64,000 nt of DNA from an uncultured Paracoccaceae bacterium. Lineage in GTDB: Bacteria; Pseudomonadota; Alphaproteobacteria; Rhodobacterales; Rhodobacteraceae. Below are positions 8,016 through 16,973 of the stretch, one piece after another. Every line of letters starts with the position of its first letter. Position 1 is the stretch's first letter. The stretch is taken from NCBI GenBank assembly GCA_938005545.1, contig CALKXV010000032.1, positions 62,001-126,000 on the forward strand, in the 5' to 3' direction. The position numbers were made by a program, and so were the translations under genes. Below the pieces are notes generated by a model, which was given only the letters and a program-made list of their open reading frames with translations, did not search any database and was not told the origin of the DNA.

Positions 8016-9488
8016 TTACTCCGACCAGCTGACGCCGGTCAGATCGACGGCTTGTGTTGGTGCGTTTTCCCAGATGCCATTTAGTTTTGCATCAACCACG
8101 GATGTGAGGGCCAGTTGGAACAGATAGCCGTTCACATAGTCTTCCGAAATGATCGTTTGGGCCTGTTGCAGCATCTCGGTACGTTTATTTGGATCACTTT
8201 CGACGCCCAACTTTTTGATTAGGCTTTGCAAATCGGCATTGTCGTACTGAAAGTAGTACTCGGGCCGTGCATAGATACCGATGTCCATCGGTTCAGTATG
8301 GCTGACGATTGTAAGGCCAAAGTCATAACCACGGAACGCTTGTTCCAGCCATTGGGCCCACTCAAGATTGCTGATCTCGGTTTCGATGCCAATTTCACGC
8401 AGCTGAGCCGCAATGATTTCGCCGCCGCGTCTTGCATAGGACGGGGGTGGCAGCTTCAGCGTTGTCTTAAAACCGTCCGGGTAACCGGCCTCGGCCAAGA
8501 GCGCCTTTGCGGCAGCCGGGTCGAACGGCGCGTTTCCGGTCAGATCAACGTAATCGGGGTTGTGAGGCGCGAAATGCGTGCCGATCGGTGTGCCATAGCC
8601 GAACATCGCGCCATCAATGATCGCTTGGCGGTCGATGGCCATGGATACGGCTTTGCGAACGCGGACGTCGTTAAAAGGCTCCAACTTGTTGTTGATGGCC
8701 AGAATCGTTTCGCCTTCGGTGCTGCCGGACAGCACGTTAAAGCGCGGATCGGCTTCGAATTGCGCAAGGTTCTCAGGCGCCGGATAGCCATAGAAGGCGT
8801 CGACATCGCCGGCCATCATAGCTCCGAATGCAGCTGTTGGGTCTGAAATGAACTTGAACGTGGCTTCTTCTAGTGCGGGTGCAGTGCCCCAGTAATTCGC
8901 GTTGCGTGCGATGGTGATGCTGTCGCCCTGCTTCCAGTCGGCGAAGGTGAAGGCACCGGTGCCAACGGGGTTATTTTTGATGTCGTCGATGCTTTCCGGT
9001 GCAACGATGACGGCATCGCCCCAAGCCATGTTGAACAGGAAGTTCCCTTGGGGCGCATTCAGAGTGATTTTGACGGTGTTTGCGTCCACGGCTTCGACGC
9101 TTTCAATGCCATCGAACAAGGCTTTTTGAGCATTGGTCGAGTCTTCGGCGCGGGCGCGGTCCAACGAAAACACCACATCGGTGGCTTCAAAATCGGTTCC
9201 GTCATGGAATTTGACACCGGTGCGGAGCTTGAACACATACGTCGTGCCGTCTTCGGAAATGTCCCAGCTTTCAGCCAGTCCGGCGTTCACAGTCCCGTCG
9301 GGGCCAAAGCGGGTCAGGCCCTCGAACACGTTAGAATAGAGAACCTGATCAATGGCACCTGCGGCGGCGGACGTCGGGTCAAGATGTGGCGGTTCCAACT
9401 GCATGCCAATGGTCACATCGGTTTGCGCGGCCAATGCACCGGTGGCGATCAGCGCCAGTGCCGAGGTGAGCGTAAGTGTCTTTTTCAT
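8016..9488 (-). CDS. ABC transporter substrate-binding protein, SBP_bac_5 family
   Basis: Periplasmic binding protein of about 490 residues. ATG 9488 is chosen over the upstream 9515 because GGGAG precedes it at good spacing and the product then begins with a clean Sec signal peptide (MKKTLTLTSALALIATG, cleavage after ALA near residue 21). The mature part starts with DVTIGMQLEPPHLDPT, followed by the family landmarks VLYSNVFEGLTRF and TYVFKLRTGVKFHDG. Family ligands include di- and oligopeptides, nickel, opines, glutathione and some sugars. The adjacent M20 peptidase favours a peptide or N-acyl amino acid; the uronate dehydrogenase at the operon end would favour a sugar-acid conjugate. Confidence 0.88.
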   Translation of the reverse strand: MKKTLTLTSALALIATGALAAQTDVTIGMQLEPPHLDPTSAAAGAIDQVLYSNVFEGLTRFGPDGTVNAGLAESWDISEDGTTYVFKLRTGVKFHDGTDFEATDVVFSLDRARAEDSTNAQKALFDGIESVEAVDANTVKITLNAPQGNFLFNMAWGDAVIVAPESIDDIKNNPVGTGAFTFADWKQGDSITIARNANYWGTAPALEEATFKFISDPTAAFGAMMAGDVDAFYGYPAPENLAQFEADPRFNVLSGSTEGETILAINNKLEPFNDVRVRKAVSMAIDRQAIIDGAMFGYGTPIGTHFAPHNPDYVDLTGNAPFDPAAAKALLAEAGYPDGFKTTLKLPPPSYARRGGEIIAAQLREIGIETEISNLEWAQWLEQAFRGYDFGLTIVSHTEPMDIGIYARPEYYFQYDNADLQSLIKKLGVESDPNKRTEMLQQAQTIISEDYVNGYLFQLALTSVVDAKLNGIWENAPTQAVDLTGVSWSE

Positions 9489-9521
9489 AGGTGTCTCCCG
9501 TGTTTTGGCGGGCATTTGCCC

Positions 9522-10802
9522 TTATTTTGGAGCCAAAAGATCAATCAGGCAAAGCCCCATGACCTTGGTCGATTGGATCATATCATCAACGCCGACGTAT
9601 TCGTCAGGCTTATGTGCAAGTTCAAGAAGTCCGGGGCCATATGCAATACAGTTTTTCAATTTCCCGATCCTGTCGATGTGCTTTTGGTCGTAAGTCCCCG
9701 GAGATACGACATATTCCGGGTCTTTGCCCAACACGTCCTTGATGGCTTTGGCCACGGTTGTGACCACAGGTGCGTCTTTTTCCGTCATTGTGGGCGTCAC
9801 GCTCCAGAGTTCGCGCAGGTCGTAACTGAAGTTTGGCCGGGTTTCGGTCAGATGATCCAGAACGCTCTGGATTTCGCCCACGACCTCTGGTTGGCTTTCT
9901 TCCATCAGGTACCGCCGGTCGATGATCATGCGCGCATTGTCGGGAACACAAGCCGACGGCAGGCCGGTGAAATCGGCGTCAGGTTCGGCTTGACCGCCGT
10001 GAAAGCTGTTGATGTTCATCGTCGATTGGCGCGCGCCTTCCGGCACGACGGGCATCGCGGTGCGCTTTTCGGCCAATGCGGGGTAAAGCTTATCTTCCAT
10101 CTCGCGGATCACAGCGCCCATATGGCGGACCGCACAATCGCCCAAAAACGGCATCGATCCATGGGCGATTTCACCGTGGGTTTCGATTTCGCCCCACCAG
10201 ACGCCGCGATGACCCAAACAGATCCGGTCTTTGTTCAATGGTTCTGGGATGATGACGTGATCGACATGGGCAAAAGCGCCTTGTTCCGCCAGATAGGCCA
10301 CGCCGCCAAAACCGCCGGTTTCTTCGTCGGTCGTGGCCGAGATTTCGATGGAGCCCTGAAAGTCTGGGCATTCTTCGACAAAGGCTTCGGCTGCAATGAT
10401 CGAGGCCGCCATGCCGCCTTTCATGTCGCAAGCGCCACGCCCATATATTTTGCCGTCTTCCAAAGCCCCGCCAAAGGGATCCTTGGTCCAGCCTTGCCCG
10501 ACCTCGACCACGTCTGTGTGGGAATTGAAGTGAACACATTGTCCAGCCTTCGTGCCCTCGCGTTTCGCAATCAGGTTCCAGCGCGGATAGCGTTCGCTGT
10601 CGCCGGGCGTACCGGTGGCGCGGATGAAGTCGCAGGTGAACCCATGTTTCTCCAAACGGCGCGCCAGAAACTCGCAAATCTCAAGGTAATTGTCGCCGGG
10701 TGGGTTCAATGTCGGGATGCGTACAAGGTCTTGGGTCAGGGTGATCAGATCGTCACGTTTGTCGTCGATCCGTTGCAGAAGATGTTCACTGAGATTTGAC
10801 AT
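9522..10802 (-). CDS. M20-family deacylase/peptidase (ArgE/DapE-like)
   Basis: Zinc amidohydrolase of 426 residues. Metal and catalytic residues are visible: His95 and Asp97 in HFNSHTDVVEVG, bridging Asp126 in GRGACDMKGG, the Glu160-Glu161 pair in TTDEETGG, Glu187 in IIPEP, and a late His in SPGTYDQKH. The dimerisation lid lies between the two halves. ArgE, DapE, carboxypeptidase G2 and N-formylmaleamate-type deacylases share this pattern, and real argE/dapE are housekeeping genes not normally placed in ABC operons. It is the first gene of the operon and probably cleaves the imported amide. Confidence 0.82.
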   Translation of the reverse strand: MSNLSEHLLQRIDDKRDDLITLTQDLVRIPTLNPPGDNYLEICEFLARRLEKHGFTCDFIRATGTPGDSERYPRWNLIAKREGTKAGQCVHFNSHTDVVEVGQGWTKDPFGGALEDGKIYGRGACDMKGGMAASIIAAEAFVEECPDFQGSIEISATTDEETGGFGGVAYLAEQGAFAHVDHVIIPEPLNKDRICLGHRGVWWGEIETHGEIAHGSMPFLGDCAVRHMGAVIREMEDKLYPALAEKRTAMPVVPEGARQSTMNINSFHGGQAEPDADFTGLPSACVPDNARMIIDRRYLMEESQPEVVGEIQSVLDHLTETRPNFSYDLRELWSVTPTMTEKDAPVVTTVAKAIKDVLGKDPEYVVSPGTYDQKHIDRIGKLKNCIAYGPGLLELAHKPDEYVGVDDMIQSTKVMGLCLIDLLAPK

Positions 10803-10942
10803 GGCGCAAGTTATGAAGTGCAGACGCCAGAGGCAAGAGCAGGTTCGGGATTGCAGAGTTGTCCATGCGCATTAGTTTGGACAGGACACGTGCTGATTCG
10901 ATTTGCGCGTCGAAACTAAATCGTTTTAGGAGGCGAGAAACG
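10803..10942. promoter_or_regulatory. divergent promoter region
   Basis: These 140 bases separate the starts of the ABC-transporter operon (minus) and the TIM-barrel gene (plus), so promoters for both must lie here. A loose inverted repeat TGTCC/GGACA at 10860-10864 and 10879-10883 is the only pairing noticed. AGGAGG at 10928-10933 is the ribosome site of the plus-strand gene. Confidence 0.5.
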
Positions 10943-11998
10943 ATGAAAACGATCAAAGGGCCAGCATTGTTTTTGGCGCAATTTGCAGGCGATGAAGCCC
11001 CGTTCAACACGTGGGACGGCATCACCAGGTGGGCTGCGGATTGCGGGTACAAGGGCGTGCAGGTGCCGTCTTGGGATGCGCGATTTATCGATCTGGCGAA
11101 GGCCGCTGACAGCAAGGATTACTGCGACGCCTTCAAGGGGCAGGCGGCAGAAAACGGCATCGAGGTGACCGAGTTGTCGACGCATTTGCAGGGCCAGTTG
11201 GTGGCGGTTCATCCGGCGTATGACGAAGCCTTTGATGGTTTTGCGGCAGAAGAGGTGCGCGGTAATCCTAGCGCGCGACAGGCCTGGGCGGTTGATCAGG
11301 TGAAGATGGCTTTGACCGCCTCAAAACATATGGGCATTGGCGCGATGGCGACGTTTTCCGGCGCTTTGGCTTGGCCTTATGTTTATCCGTGGCCACAGCG
11401 CCCGGCGGGATTGGTCGAAACGGCCTTTGACGAATTGGCCAAGCTTTGGCGACCGCTTTTGGACCATGCCGAAGACTGCGGTGTCGATGTCTGTTACGAA
11501 ATTCATCCCGGCGAGGATCTGCACGACGGGATCACCTATGAGATGTTTCTTGAGCGGGTCGGCAATCATGATCGCGCGCGTATGCTTTATGACCCGTCGC
11601 ATTATGTGCTGCAATGTCTGGATTACCTCGACAACATCGACATCTATAAAGACCGGATCGGCATGTTCCATGTGAAGGATGCGGAATTCAATCCGACCGG
11701 GCGGCAGGGCGTGTATTCGGGCTTTCAGCCTTGGGTTGACCGGGCGGGTCGGTTCCGGTCGTTGGGCGATGGTCAGGTGGATTTCGCGGCTGTGTTTTCA
11801 AAACTGACGGCGGCGGATTTTGATGGTTGGGCCGTGGTCGAGTGGGAATGCTGTTTGAAACATCCCGTGGATGGTGCGCGCGAAGGTGCGGCCTTTGTGA
11901 AAGATCATATCATTCGGGTGACCGAACGGGCCTTTGATGATTTCGCCGATGGTGGCACAGATGATGCGGCCAACCGGCAGATGCTGGGCATCGATTGA
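10943..11998 (+). CDS. sugar phosphate isomerase/epimerase-like TIM-barrel protein
   Basis: Xylose-isomerase-like (AP_endonuc_2) barrel of 351 residues. ATG 10943 is chosen because a perfect AGGAGG lies 9 bases upstream; the longer frame from 10859 has no such site. Likely metal ligands are spread as in the family: Glu in CYEIHPGED, Asp/His in YDPSHY, His in FHVKDAEF and Glu in VVEWE near the C-terminus. Proteins of this form act as isomerases, epimerases or dehydratases on inositol-, hydroxypyruvate- or keto-sugar substrates. The long GFQPWVDRAGRFRSLGDGQVD segment is typical of a roseobacter/rhizobial subgroup often beside Gfo/Idh dehydrogenases. The exact reaction is unknown. Confidence 0.8.
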   Translation: MKTIKGPALFLAQFAGDEAPFNTWDGITRWAADCGYKGVQVPSWDARFIDLAKAADSKDYCDAFKGQAAENGIEVTELSTHLQGQLVAVHPAYDEAFDGFAAEEVRGNPSARQAWAVDQVKMALTASKHMGIGAMATFSGALAWPYVYPWPQRPAGLVETAFDELAKLWRPLLDHAEDCGVDVCYEIHPGEDLHDGITYEMFLERVGNHDRARMLYDPSHYVLQCLDYLDNIDIYKDRIGMFHVKDAEFNPTGRQGVYSGFQPWVDRAGRFRSLGDGQVDFAAVFSKLTAADFDGWAVVEWECCLKHPVDGAREGAAFVKDHIIRVTERAFDDFADGGTDDAANRQMLGID

Positions 11999-12028
11999 GG
12001 ACGCGCCTCGTATTTCTTCGATCAAACC

Positions 12029-12892
12029 TCAGGAATAGATCGATTTGAAGGTGCCGATGCACTGTCGGAAGCCTGCCTCAAAATCTCCATTGCCGGGGTG
12101 GAAGACGGATTCGAAACTGATCACCCCGTCGTAGCCATCGTCGCGGAGCGCCTGTGCGATTGGCGCAAAGTGATCCGCCAACTGGCCTTCGCCCATGCGT
12201 TCCACGGTGAGCGTTGCGCGCGGCGTGTCGACGGTGACGTCTTTGATGTGGATGTGGCCGAGATAACCGTCTTTCACCGCGTCATATCCGTCAGGAAAAG
12301 CGACTTCGTGGCACCAGCAGTTGTTGGCCGGATCCCAGAGCACTTTCAGGACGTCCTTGGCACCCAGATCGTCGATCAGTTTTCGGGCCGTATAGTTTGA
12401 GTTGACCATGGTGCCATTGCCGGTTTCGACGATCAGTGTCATGCCTTCCTTTCGCGCCAAGTCCACGGCAGGGGCAATCAGCGGCAAGGTTTTGTCCCAA
12501 GCGCCATGGGCGACATTCCATTTTTCGGCACCGCCATGGCCCCATAGAATTTGTTCTTTCTTGTTAGTCATGATCCGCACCAGCGGCGCGCCAAGAGCAT
12601 GCGCCATGTCGATCACGCGTTTCAGCGCATCCATGTGGGACGTGTGCGCGTCGTCGCCCGCAATATTGGCCGTTGTGAGGCCTGCGAAGACGTGACGCGA
12701 CAGACAAGAGACCGGCTTTCCCCGGTCGCGTAGCAAGGTGTTGATGTCGTTGATTTCGCTGTGTGAATGATCGCCGACTTCTTTGTCACCAACAAATTGC
12801 AATTCGGCATGTTCGAGCCCGAATTCGTCCATCACATCGACCGCATGGTTCAGATCGCGCGAGATACCGTCGCAAATGACGCCTAGCTTCAT
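12029..12892 (-). CDS. sugar phosphate isomerase/epimerase-like TIM-barrel protein
   Basis: Second xylose-isomerase-like barrel in the window, 287 residues, not closely similar to the one at 10943. ATG 12892 is preferred to 12910 because AAAGGA precedes it and the protein then begins MKLGVICDGISRD. Candidate ligands are Glu in LIVETGNGT, Asp in KVLWDPANNCW, His in GHIHIKDV and Glu in VISFESVF. It is the last gene of a minus-strand group behind KdgK and a beta-hydroxyacid dehydrogenase. L-threonate/D-erythronate pathways combine just such a dehydrogenase, a kinase and a TIM-barrel isomerase (OtnI-like), which is one possible reading. Confidence 0.78.
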   Translation of the reverse strand: MKLGVICDGISRDLNHAVDVMDEFGLEHAELQFVGDKEVGDHSHSEINDINTLLRDRGKPVSCLSRHVFAGLTTANIAGDDAHTSHMDALKRVIDMAHALGAPLVRIMTNKKEQILWGHGGAEKWNVAHGAWDKTLPLIAPAVDLARKEGMTLIVETGNGTMVNSNYTARKLIDDLGAKDVLKVLWDPANNCWCHEVAFPDGYDAVKDGYLGHIHIKDVTVDTPRATLTVERMGEGQLADHFAPIAQALRDDGYDGVISFESVFHPGNGDFEAGFRQCIGTFKSIYS

Positions 12893-12915
12893 GGTTTCAT
12901 CCTTTGTCATTTATG

Positions 12916-12949
12916 CAATCCGCACCGCATAAACGTGCGGTGCGGATTG
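12916..12949. terminator. perfect 14-bp stem-loop between two minus-strand genes
   Basis: CAATCCGCACCGCA at 12916-12929 pairs fully with TGCGGTGCGGATTG at 12936-12949 around a 6-base loop. It lies in the 74-base gap after the dehydrogenase stop (12967) and before the isomerase start (12892). On the minus-strand transcript it is followed by CATAAATGAC, not a U-tract, so it is more likely an RNA-stabilising or attenuating hairpin than a full intrinsic terminator. On the plus strand TGTTTT follows, a weak U-tract. Confidence 0.6.
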
Positions 12950-12966
12950 TGTTTTGGATCGTTCGC

Positions 12967-13869
12967 CTAGGTCTTGCGGGCGCTGTCGCGGTGCAGTTCA
13001 GCACCTATGATGTCTTCCATGACGCGGGTGCAGATCCAGTTGTCGCCGTCCGGGTATTTTGTGCGCCCGGCGTGGAAAATTTGCATGGCGGCCCCGGCGG
13101 TATGTAGCGGCACGCCCAAGTCTTCGCCCAATCCCATCGATATCGTCAGGTCTTTGTGCATCGTGTTGATGTGGCTGCCGGTGCCGCTGAATTGCCGGTC
13201 GATGATCTTTTCCAAGGCATTGTTGACGACGCCGCATCCAGCCGACGAGGTTGAAAAAACGTCGAGTATCACTTGACCCGGCACACCGGCTTTGGCGGCA
13301 AGTGCTGCGGCTTCGAATGTCGCTGAAAACTGCGCACCGATCAGAGATTGCAAGCAGGCTTTGACGGTTTGACCATCGCCCGGCTTTGTGCCGACGCGGT
13401 GGATGTTGGCAGAGACCGCCTCCATCACGGGGGCGAACTGGTCCAACACGTCGTCCGGGGCGGCCGCCATCATCGTCAGCGTTCCGCCCTGTGCACCGGG
13501 AAACCCGCCTGAGACCGGTGTGTCGATCAGGTGTAACCCTGAACCCTCTAAGGCCGCACCGATTTCGCGCGCGTCGTGGGGTTTGATCGTGGCCGATAAG
13601 ATCACCGCACCGCGGGGTTTCATGGTCGACACAAGACCATCACCCAAGATGACGCTTTTTGCCTCGTCCCCCGTCATCACCATGACGAACACTGCATCCG
13701 AGACCGCGCCGACTTCGGCCGCTGTTTTGGCTTCTTTTCCGCCCATGTTGGCGAAGGCGGCCATGCGTTCAGGTTTCAGGTCCAAGCCTGTGACGTCAAA
13801 GCCGTTTGCCAATAGGTTCTTGGCAATGCCAGAGCCCATATCGCCCATTCCAATTATGCCGGTTTTCAT
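12967..13869 (-). CDS. beta-hydroxyacid dehydrogenase (3-hydroxyisobutyrate/L-threonate dehydrogenase type)
   Basis: NAD(P)-dependent enzyme of 300 residues. The nucleotide motif GMGDMG is at 7-12, the substrate motif DTPVSGGFPGAQGGT at 116-130, and catalytic Lys170 in GDGQTVKACLQS. The PVSGG segment and the lysine place it in the 3-hydroxyisobutyrate, tartronate semialdehyde or L-threonate dehydrogenase family. The usual KLxxN after the lysine reads KACLQ, a departure shared by threonate/erythronate-type members (from memory). It lies 191 bases downstream of kdgK on the same strand, with a strong hairpin behind it, so it may have its own promoter. Confidence 0.8.
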   Translation of the reverse strand: MKTGIIGMGDMGSGIAKNLLANGFDVTGLDLKPERMAAFANMGGKEAKTAAEVGAVSDAVFVMVMTGDEAKSVILGDGLVSTMKPRGAVILSATIKPHDAREIGAALEGSGLHLIDTPVSGGFPGAQGGTLTMMAAAPDDVLDQFAPVMEAVSANIHRVGTKPGDGQTVKACLQSLIGAQFSATFEAAALAAKAGVPGQVILDVFSTSSAGCGVVNNALEKIIDRQFSGTGSHINTMHKDLTISMGLGEDLGVPLHTAGAAMQIFHAGRTKYPDGDNWICTRVMEDIIGAELHRDSARKT

Positions 13870-13900
13870 GTTTTTCTCCCTATGACCCCGAACGCAGTCC

Positions 13901-13911
13901 GGGTGTTACCA
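13901..13911. promoter_or_regulatory. near match to FadR/FCD operator pattern
   Basis: GGGTGTTACCA differs from TNGTNNNACNA only at the first base. It sits 32 bases upstream of the beta-hydroxyacid dehydrogenase start in the 191-base gap below kdgK. With two exact matches by the neighbouring GntR gene this could be a third site, but a single imperfect 11-mer is weak evidence. Confidence 0.3.
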
Positions 13912-14060
13912 GATTGCGAGGGGTTTCGCGCGCCGTGATCCGACGCTGGGCGGGTCCGGGAGACACCCTCTGCCCATTTCTTTGCGCTTTCAGAAAACCG
14001 CGAAGGATGGGGTTTTGCAAGAATAAATCGGGTGGCGTGTGTGTCTTGCAGGAGCTGACC

Positions 14061-14981
14061 TTATTCGGTGTCGACGATTGCACCACGTTTGGCGATGACC
14101 TGAAGTGCAAGGTTGTGTCCTGCGATCATTGCGTCGCTGGAAGATTGGCCCGAAGCCAGAGCGGCCAGATAGCCGGCGTTGAAACTATCGCCCGCGGCGG
14201 TGGTATCGACGACCTTTGTTGCTGGGGGCACGTTGGCGCGGGTTCCACCTTTGCCTAGATCCACCGGGCCAGCTTCGCCGCACTTTAGGGCACCCGCGGT
14301 CACCCCGAAATCGACAAGCCGCGATTGAACCGAGGTTTCGTTTGCGTCGCCGAACAGCGCCATTTCGTCATCCACGGATGGCAGGGCAATGTCTGCGCGC
14401 CGCCACATGGCTTCGGTCGCGCGTTTCGCGAGGCTGGCATCCCCCCAAAGATGGGGCCGGTAATTGCTGTCGAATGCAATTTTGCCGCCAGCGGCGCGAT
14501 AGTCGTCGATCGCTGACTTCAAACGGTCGCGCGCCTGCGATGACAGTATGGCGAGCGTTATGCCGGTCAGTAAGACCAGATCATATTCCGACAAAACACT
14601 GCCTGCATCGCGCGCGCTGCCATCTGGACCGTCGCCGTCAAAAAGGGTTCGGGCCGCCGAAGTGCCCCGCCAATAGGAAAAGCTACGCTCGCCAGAAACA
14701 TCGGTTTCGATGGCATAAAGCCCGGGCATCCGATCCGGGTGGCGTGCAACAGCTTTTGTTCCAACATTGTGCGCGCTCATATGACCCAGAATGCGGTCCG
14801 AGAATGTGTCTTGCCCGAGAGCCGTCACGTAATCAACATCCAGGTTTCGGCCCTGTCGTTTTAAATAGACGGCGGTGTTGTAAGTGTCGCCCGCGACGTT
14901 CAGCTCAGCCGCGTTGCCGTCGCCTGCGATCAGTTCGATCATCACTTCGCCGATACAGGCAATGCGGGTCATGGAAGTCAT
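14061..14981 (-). CDS. kdgK: 2-keto-3-deoxygluconate kinase (PfkB family)
   Basis: Sugar kinase of 306 residues, the normal KdgK length, converting 2-keto-3-deoxygluconate (KDG) to KDPG for the lower Entner-Doudoroff route. It opens with CIGEVMIEL and the NVAGDTYNTAVYLKR substrate segment (28-42) characteristic of KdgK, has Arg105 in SYWRGTSAAR and the PfkB signature DTTAAGDSFNAG (259-270) with catalytic Asp265. A second ATG at 14972 is possible. The GntR gene lies 10 bases upstream, so the two are cotranscribed. Position beside enolase-superfamily dehydratases and KduD, which feed KDG, supports the call. Confidence 0.85.
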   Translation of the reverse strand: MTSMTRIACIGEVMIELIAGDGNAAELNVAGDTYNTAVYLKRQGRNLDVDYVTALGQDTFSDRILGHMSAHNVGTKAVARHPDRMPGLYAIETDVSGERSFSYWRGTSAARTLFDGDGPDGSARDAGSVLSEYDLVLLTGITLAILSSQARDRLKSAIDDYRAAGGKIAFDSNYRPHLWGDASLAKRATEAMWRRADIALPSVDDEMALFGDANETSVQSRLVDFGVTAGALKCGEAGPVDLGKGGTRANVPPATKVVDTTAAGDSFNAGYLAALASGQSSSDAMIAGHNLALQVIAKRGAIVDTE

Positions 14982-14991
14982 TTTCGGTCTT

Positions 14992-15708
14992 TCAAAGATC
15001 GTTGAAGGTTTCGCGAACTTGCGTCCATGCGGCGTCTAAGTGAGCGCGCACCGCCGCTTCGGCGGCGTCGGGATCTCGCAGCAAGATCGCCTCAAAGATG
15101 GCGCGATGAGCGCGGGCGTTCTTTATGTTACGGTCGGGCTGACGTGGCATTTGCTTCCAGTGGTTTGACAACCAATCGGTATAGGCTTGGTGGATCGACG
15201 GTAAAACCGGGTTGGAGGGCACATCATACAGCACGCCGTGAAAGGCGGTATCGGTTTCGAAAAACAAGTGTGAGTCCTGGATCGCGGCCTCGTTGGCTTC
15301 AAGTGCGGATTTAAGGTCAGCAATGTGATCGCGGTCGGCGTGCAAGGCGGCTTCGCGGGCCAGCGCGACTTCCATCATAATCCGGAGGTCGAACAGGTTT
15401 CGCACGCCACCGGGCACCGTCAAAAGCCGCATTACGATTGAGCCAACGGCTTGGATCGCGGCATCATATCCGGGTTTGCGCACCACAGGCCGGAACCTTG
15501 GCCGGGCGTCCACAAGACCTTTGTTTGAAAGTGCGAGCACCGCTTCGCGTACCACCGTGCGGCTTACACCATAAGTCTGGACAATCTCACGTTCCGTCGG
15601 CAGCGGTTCGCCATCCTGTAAGGTGCCATCTAAGATCTGATGTTCGAACACTGAGATCAGATTGTCGGCGGCGCGGGCCTGATTGTCGTGGTGTTTTGCA
15701 TCTGTCAT
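14992..15708 (-). CDS. GntR-family transcriptional regulator, FadR/FCD subfamily
   Basis: Regulator of 238 residues with an N-terminal winged helix (about 15-85; recognition part PTEREIVQTYGVSRTVVREA) and an all-helical FCD ligand domain (about 95-235). FCD proteins bind organic acids, often through Asp and three His residues on a metal. It is divergent from the sugar-acid dehydratase operon and upstream of kdgK. Two matches to the family operator pattern lie in its own promoter region and a perfect palindrome of the same type lies before the TRAP operon. It is therefore probably the local repressor, relieved by a sugar acid or KDG. Confidence 0.88.
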   Translation of the reverse strand: MTDAKHHDNQARAADNLISVFEHQILDGTLQDGEPLPTEREIVQTYGVSRTVVREAVLALSNKGLVDARPRFRPVVRKPGYDAAIQAVGSIVMRLLTVPGGVRNLFDLRIMMEVALAREAALHADRDHIADLKSALEANEAAIQDSHLFFETDTAFHGVLYDVPSNPVLPSIHQAYTDWLSNHWKQMPRQPDRNIKNARAHRAIFEAILLRDPDAAEAAVRAHLDAAWTQVRETFNDL

Positions 15709-15724
15709 GAATTAAACTTTAGTT

Positions 15725-15735
15725 TCGTCAGACAA
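15725..15735. promoter_or_regulatory. FadR/FCD-type operator candidate 1
   Basis: TCGTCAGACAA matches the FadR-subfamily pattern TNGTNNNACNA at every fixed position. It begins 17 bases upstream of the GntR start codon (15708), where a bound repressor would block the gntR-kdgK transcript. Together with the site at 15801 it lies in the 144-base divergent promoter region. Confidence 0.6.
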
Positions 15736-15800
15736 GATTTAAAGCTCTCACCAGTTGTTATGTTGATGAATTCAATAGCACTCGACTAGGATTTATATTT

Positions 15801-15811
15801 TTGTCATACCA
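15801..15811. promoter_or_regulatory. FadR/FCD-type operator candidate 2
   Basis: TTGTCATACCA matches TNGTNNNACNA at every fixed position and extends to TTTGTCATACCAAA with near-symmetric arms. It is 42 bases upstream of the enolase-superfamily gene start (15853), overlapping where its promoter should be. Its centre is 76 bases from that of candidate 1, about seven helical turns, which would allow looping. Confidence 0.62.
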
Positions 15812-15852
15812 AACTAACAGAAACCTCGCAAGCAGATGAGGCAGGAGGGACC

Positions 15853-16950
15853 ATGGCGAAAATCCGGGACGTGGCGGTTCGGTGCTTTAATGTGCCACTG
15901 GCCGAGATCCTTTCAGATGCCAAACACGGCGACCATACCCACTTTCAATTGATCACGGCCACAGTCCAAGCGGATGACGGGCAGATTGGCACGGGCTATA
16001 GCTATACCGGTGGTAAAGGGGGTGAGGCGGTGCGTGCGATGATCGAACACGATCTTGCGCCGTTTCTGATCGGCAAGGATGCTCGCGACGTCGAAACGCT
16101 GTATGACGCGATGCAATGGCATGTGCATTATGTGGCCCGTGGTGGGATTGCGTCTTTTGCGATTTCGGCCGTGGACATTGCGCTTTGGGACATTCGCTGT
16201 AAATCGGCGGGCAAACCTTTGTGGCAGATGGCCGGGGGCGCTGGGGATCGATGCAAGGCCTATGCAGGCGGGATTGATCTGAATTTCACCTTGGATAAGT
16301 TGATTGCGCAGACCCAAGGCTATTTGGACGCTGGCTTTAACGCCGTGAAGATCAAGGTAGGGCAGCCTGATCTGGCCAAAGACATTGAACGGGCCCGCGC
16401 CATTCGCGATGTATTGGGGGCAGAACGCGCGTTTATGGTCGATGCGAATTATTCGATGAGCGTCGCGCAGGCCATTGAAGCGGCGCGCGCCTTTTCCGAC
16501 GTCGATGTGTTGTGGTTTGAAGAACCAACACTCCCCGATGATTATTTGGGCTATGGCAAGATCGCTGATACCACGGGCGTTCCTTTGGCAATGGGCGAAA
16601 ACCTTCATACCATCCATGAGTTCGAATACGCGTTTCGGGATGCCAAGTTGAGCTTTATTCAGCCCGATGCATCCAATTGCGGCGGTATAACCGGGTGGCT
16701 TCAGGTCGCGGAATTGTCCCAAGAACATAACGTTCCGGTCTGTAGCCATGGTATGCAGGAATTGCATGTTTCGCTGGTTTCGGCGCGACCGAACGCCGGA
16801 TGGCTTGAAGTTCACAGCTTTCCAATTGATCAATACACAACCCGACCGCTGGTCGTCGAAAATGCCTTGGCCGTTGCACCGAATGACGCCGGAATTGGCG
16901 TGACGTTTGATTTTGAAAAACTCGAAGCCGCCCATGCCAGTATGGTGTAA
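15853..16950 (+). CDS. mandelate-racemase-group enolase-superfamily dehydratase (sugar acid)
   Basis: Enolase-superfamily protein of 365 residues. Residues expected of the mandelate racemase subgroup are all visible: Lys166 and Lys168 in VKIKVG, metal ligands Asp197, Glu223 and Glu249, and the Asp272/His299 dyad in QPDASN and CSHGMQ. Such enzymes dehydrate aldonic or aldaric acids (talarate/galactarate, galactonate, fuconate, gluconate). The [10 protein letters not shown] segment resembles the 20s-loop region of talarate/galactarate-type enzymes, but this does not fix the substrate. AGGAGG lies 5 bases before the ATG. It leads an operon with a zinc dehydrogenase and KduD, so its product is probably a 2-keto-3-deoxy acid. 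Confidence 0.82.
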   Translation: MAKIRDVAVRCFNVPLAEILSDAKHGDHTHFQLITATVQADDGQIGTGYSYTGGKGGEAVRAMIEHDLAPFLIGKDARDVETLYDAMQWHVHYVARGGIASFAISAVDIALWDIRCKSAGKPLWQMAGGAGDRCKAYAGGIDLNFTLDKLIAQTQGYLDAGFNAVKIKVGQPDLAKDIERARAIRDVLGAERAFMVDANYSMSVAQAIEAARAFSDVDVLWFEEPTLPDDYLGYGKIADTTGVPLAMGENLHTIHEFEYAFRDAKLSFIQPDASNCGGITGWLQVAELSQEHNVPVCSHGMQELHVSLVSARPNAGWLEVHSFPIDQYTTRPLVVENALAVAPNDAGIGVTFDFEKLEAAHASMV

Positions 16951-16973
16951 GCGGCTGATAGAAAGGTCTGAAA

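Noticed and set aside
9048-10799. A 583-codon plus-strand frame opposite the binding-protein and peptidase genes
   Set aside because: It is antisense to two well-supported genes and its sequence is a shadow of their codon structure, with no domain of its own.
10860-10883. TGTCC/GGACA inverted repeat in the divergent promoter at 10803-10942
   Set aside because: Five-base arms 14 bases apart are expected by chance at this length; no matching regulator or second copy.
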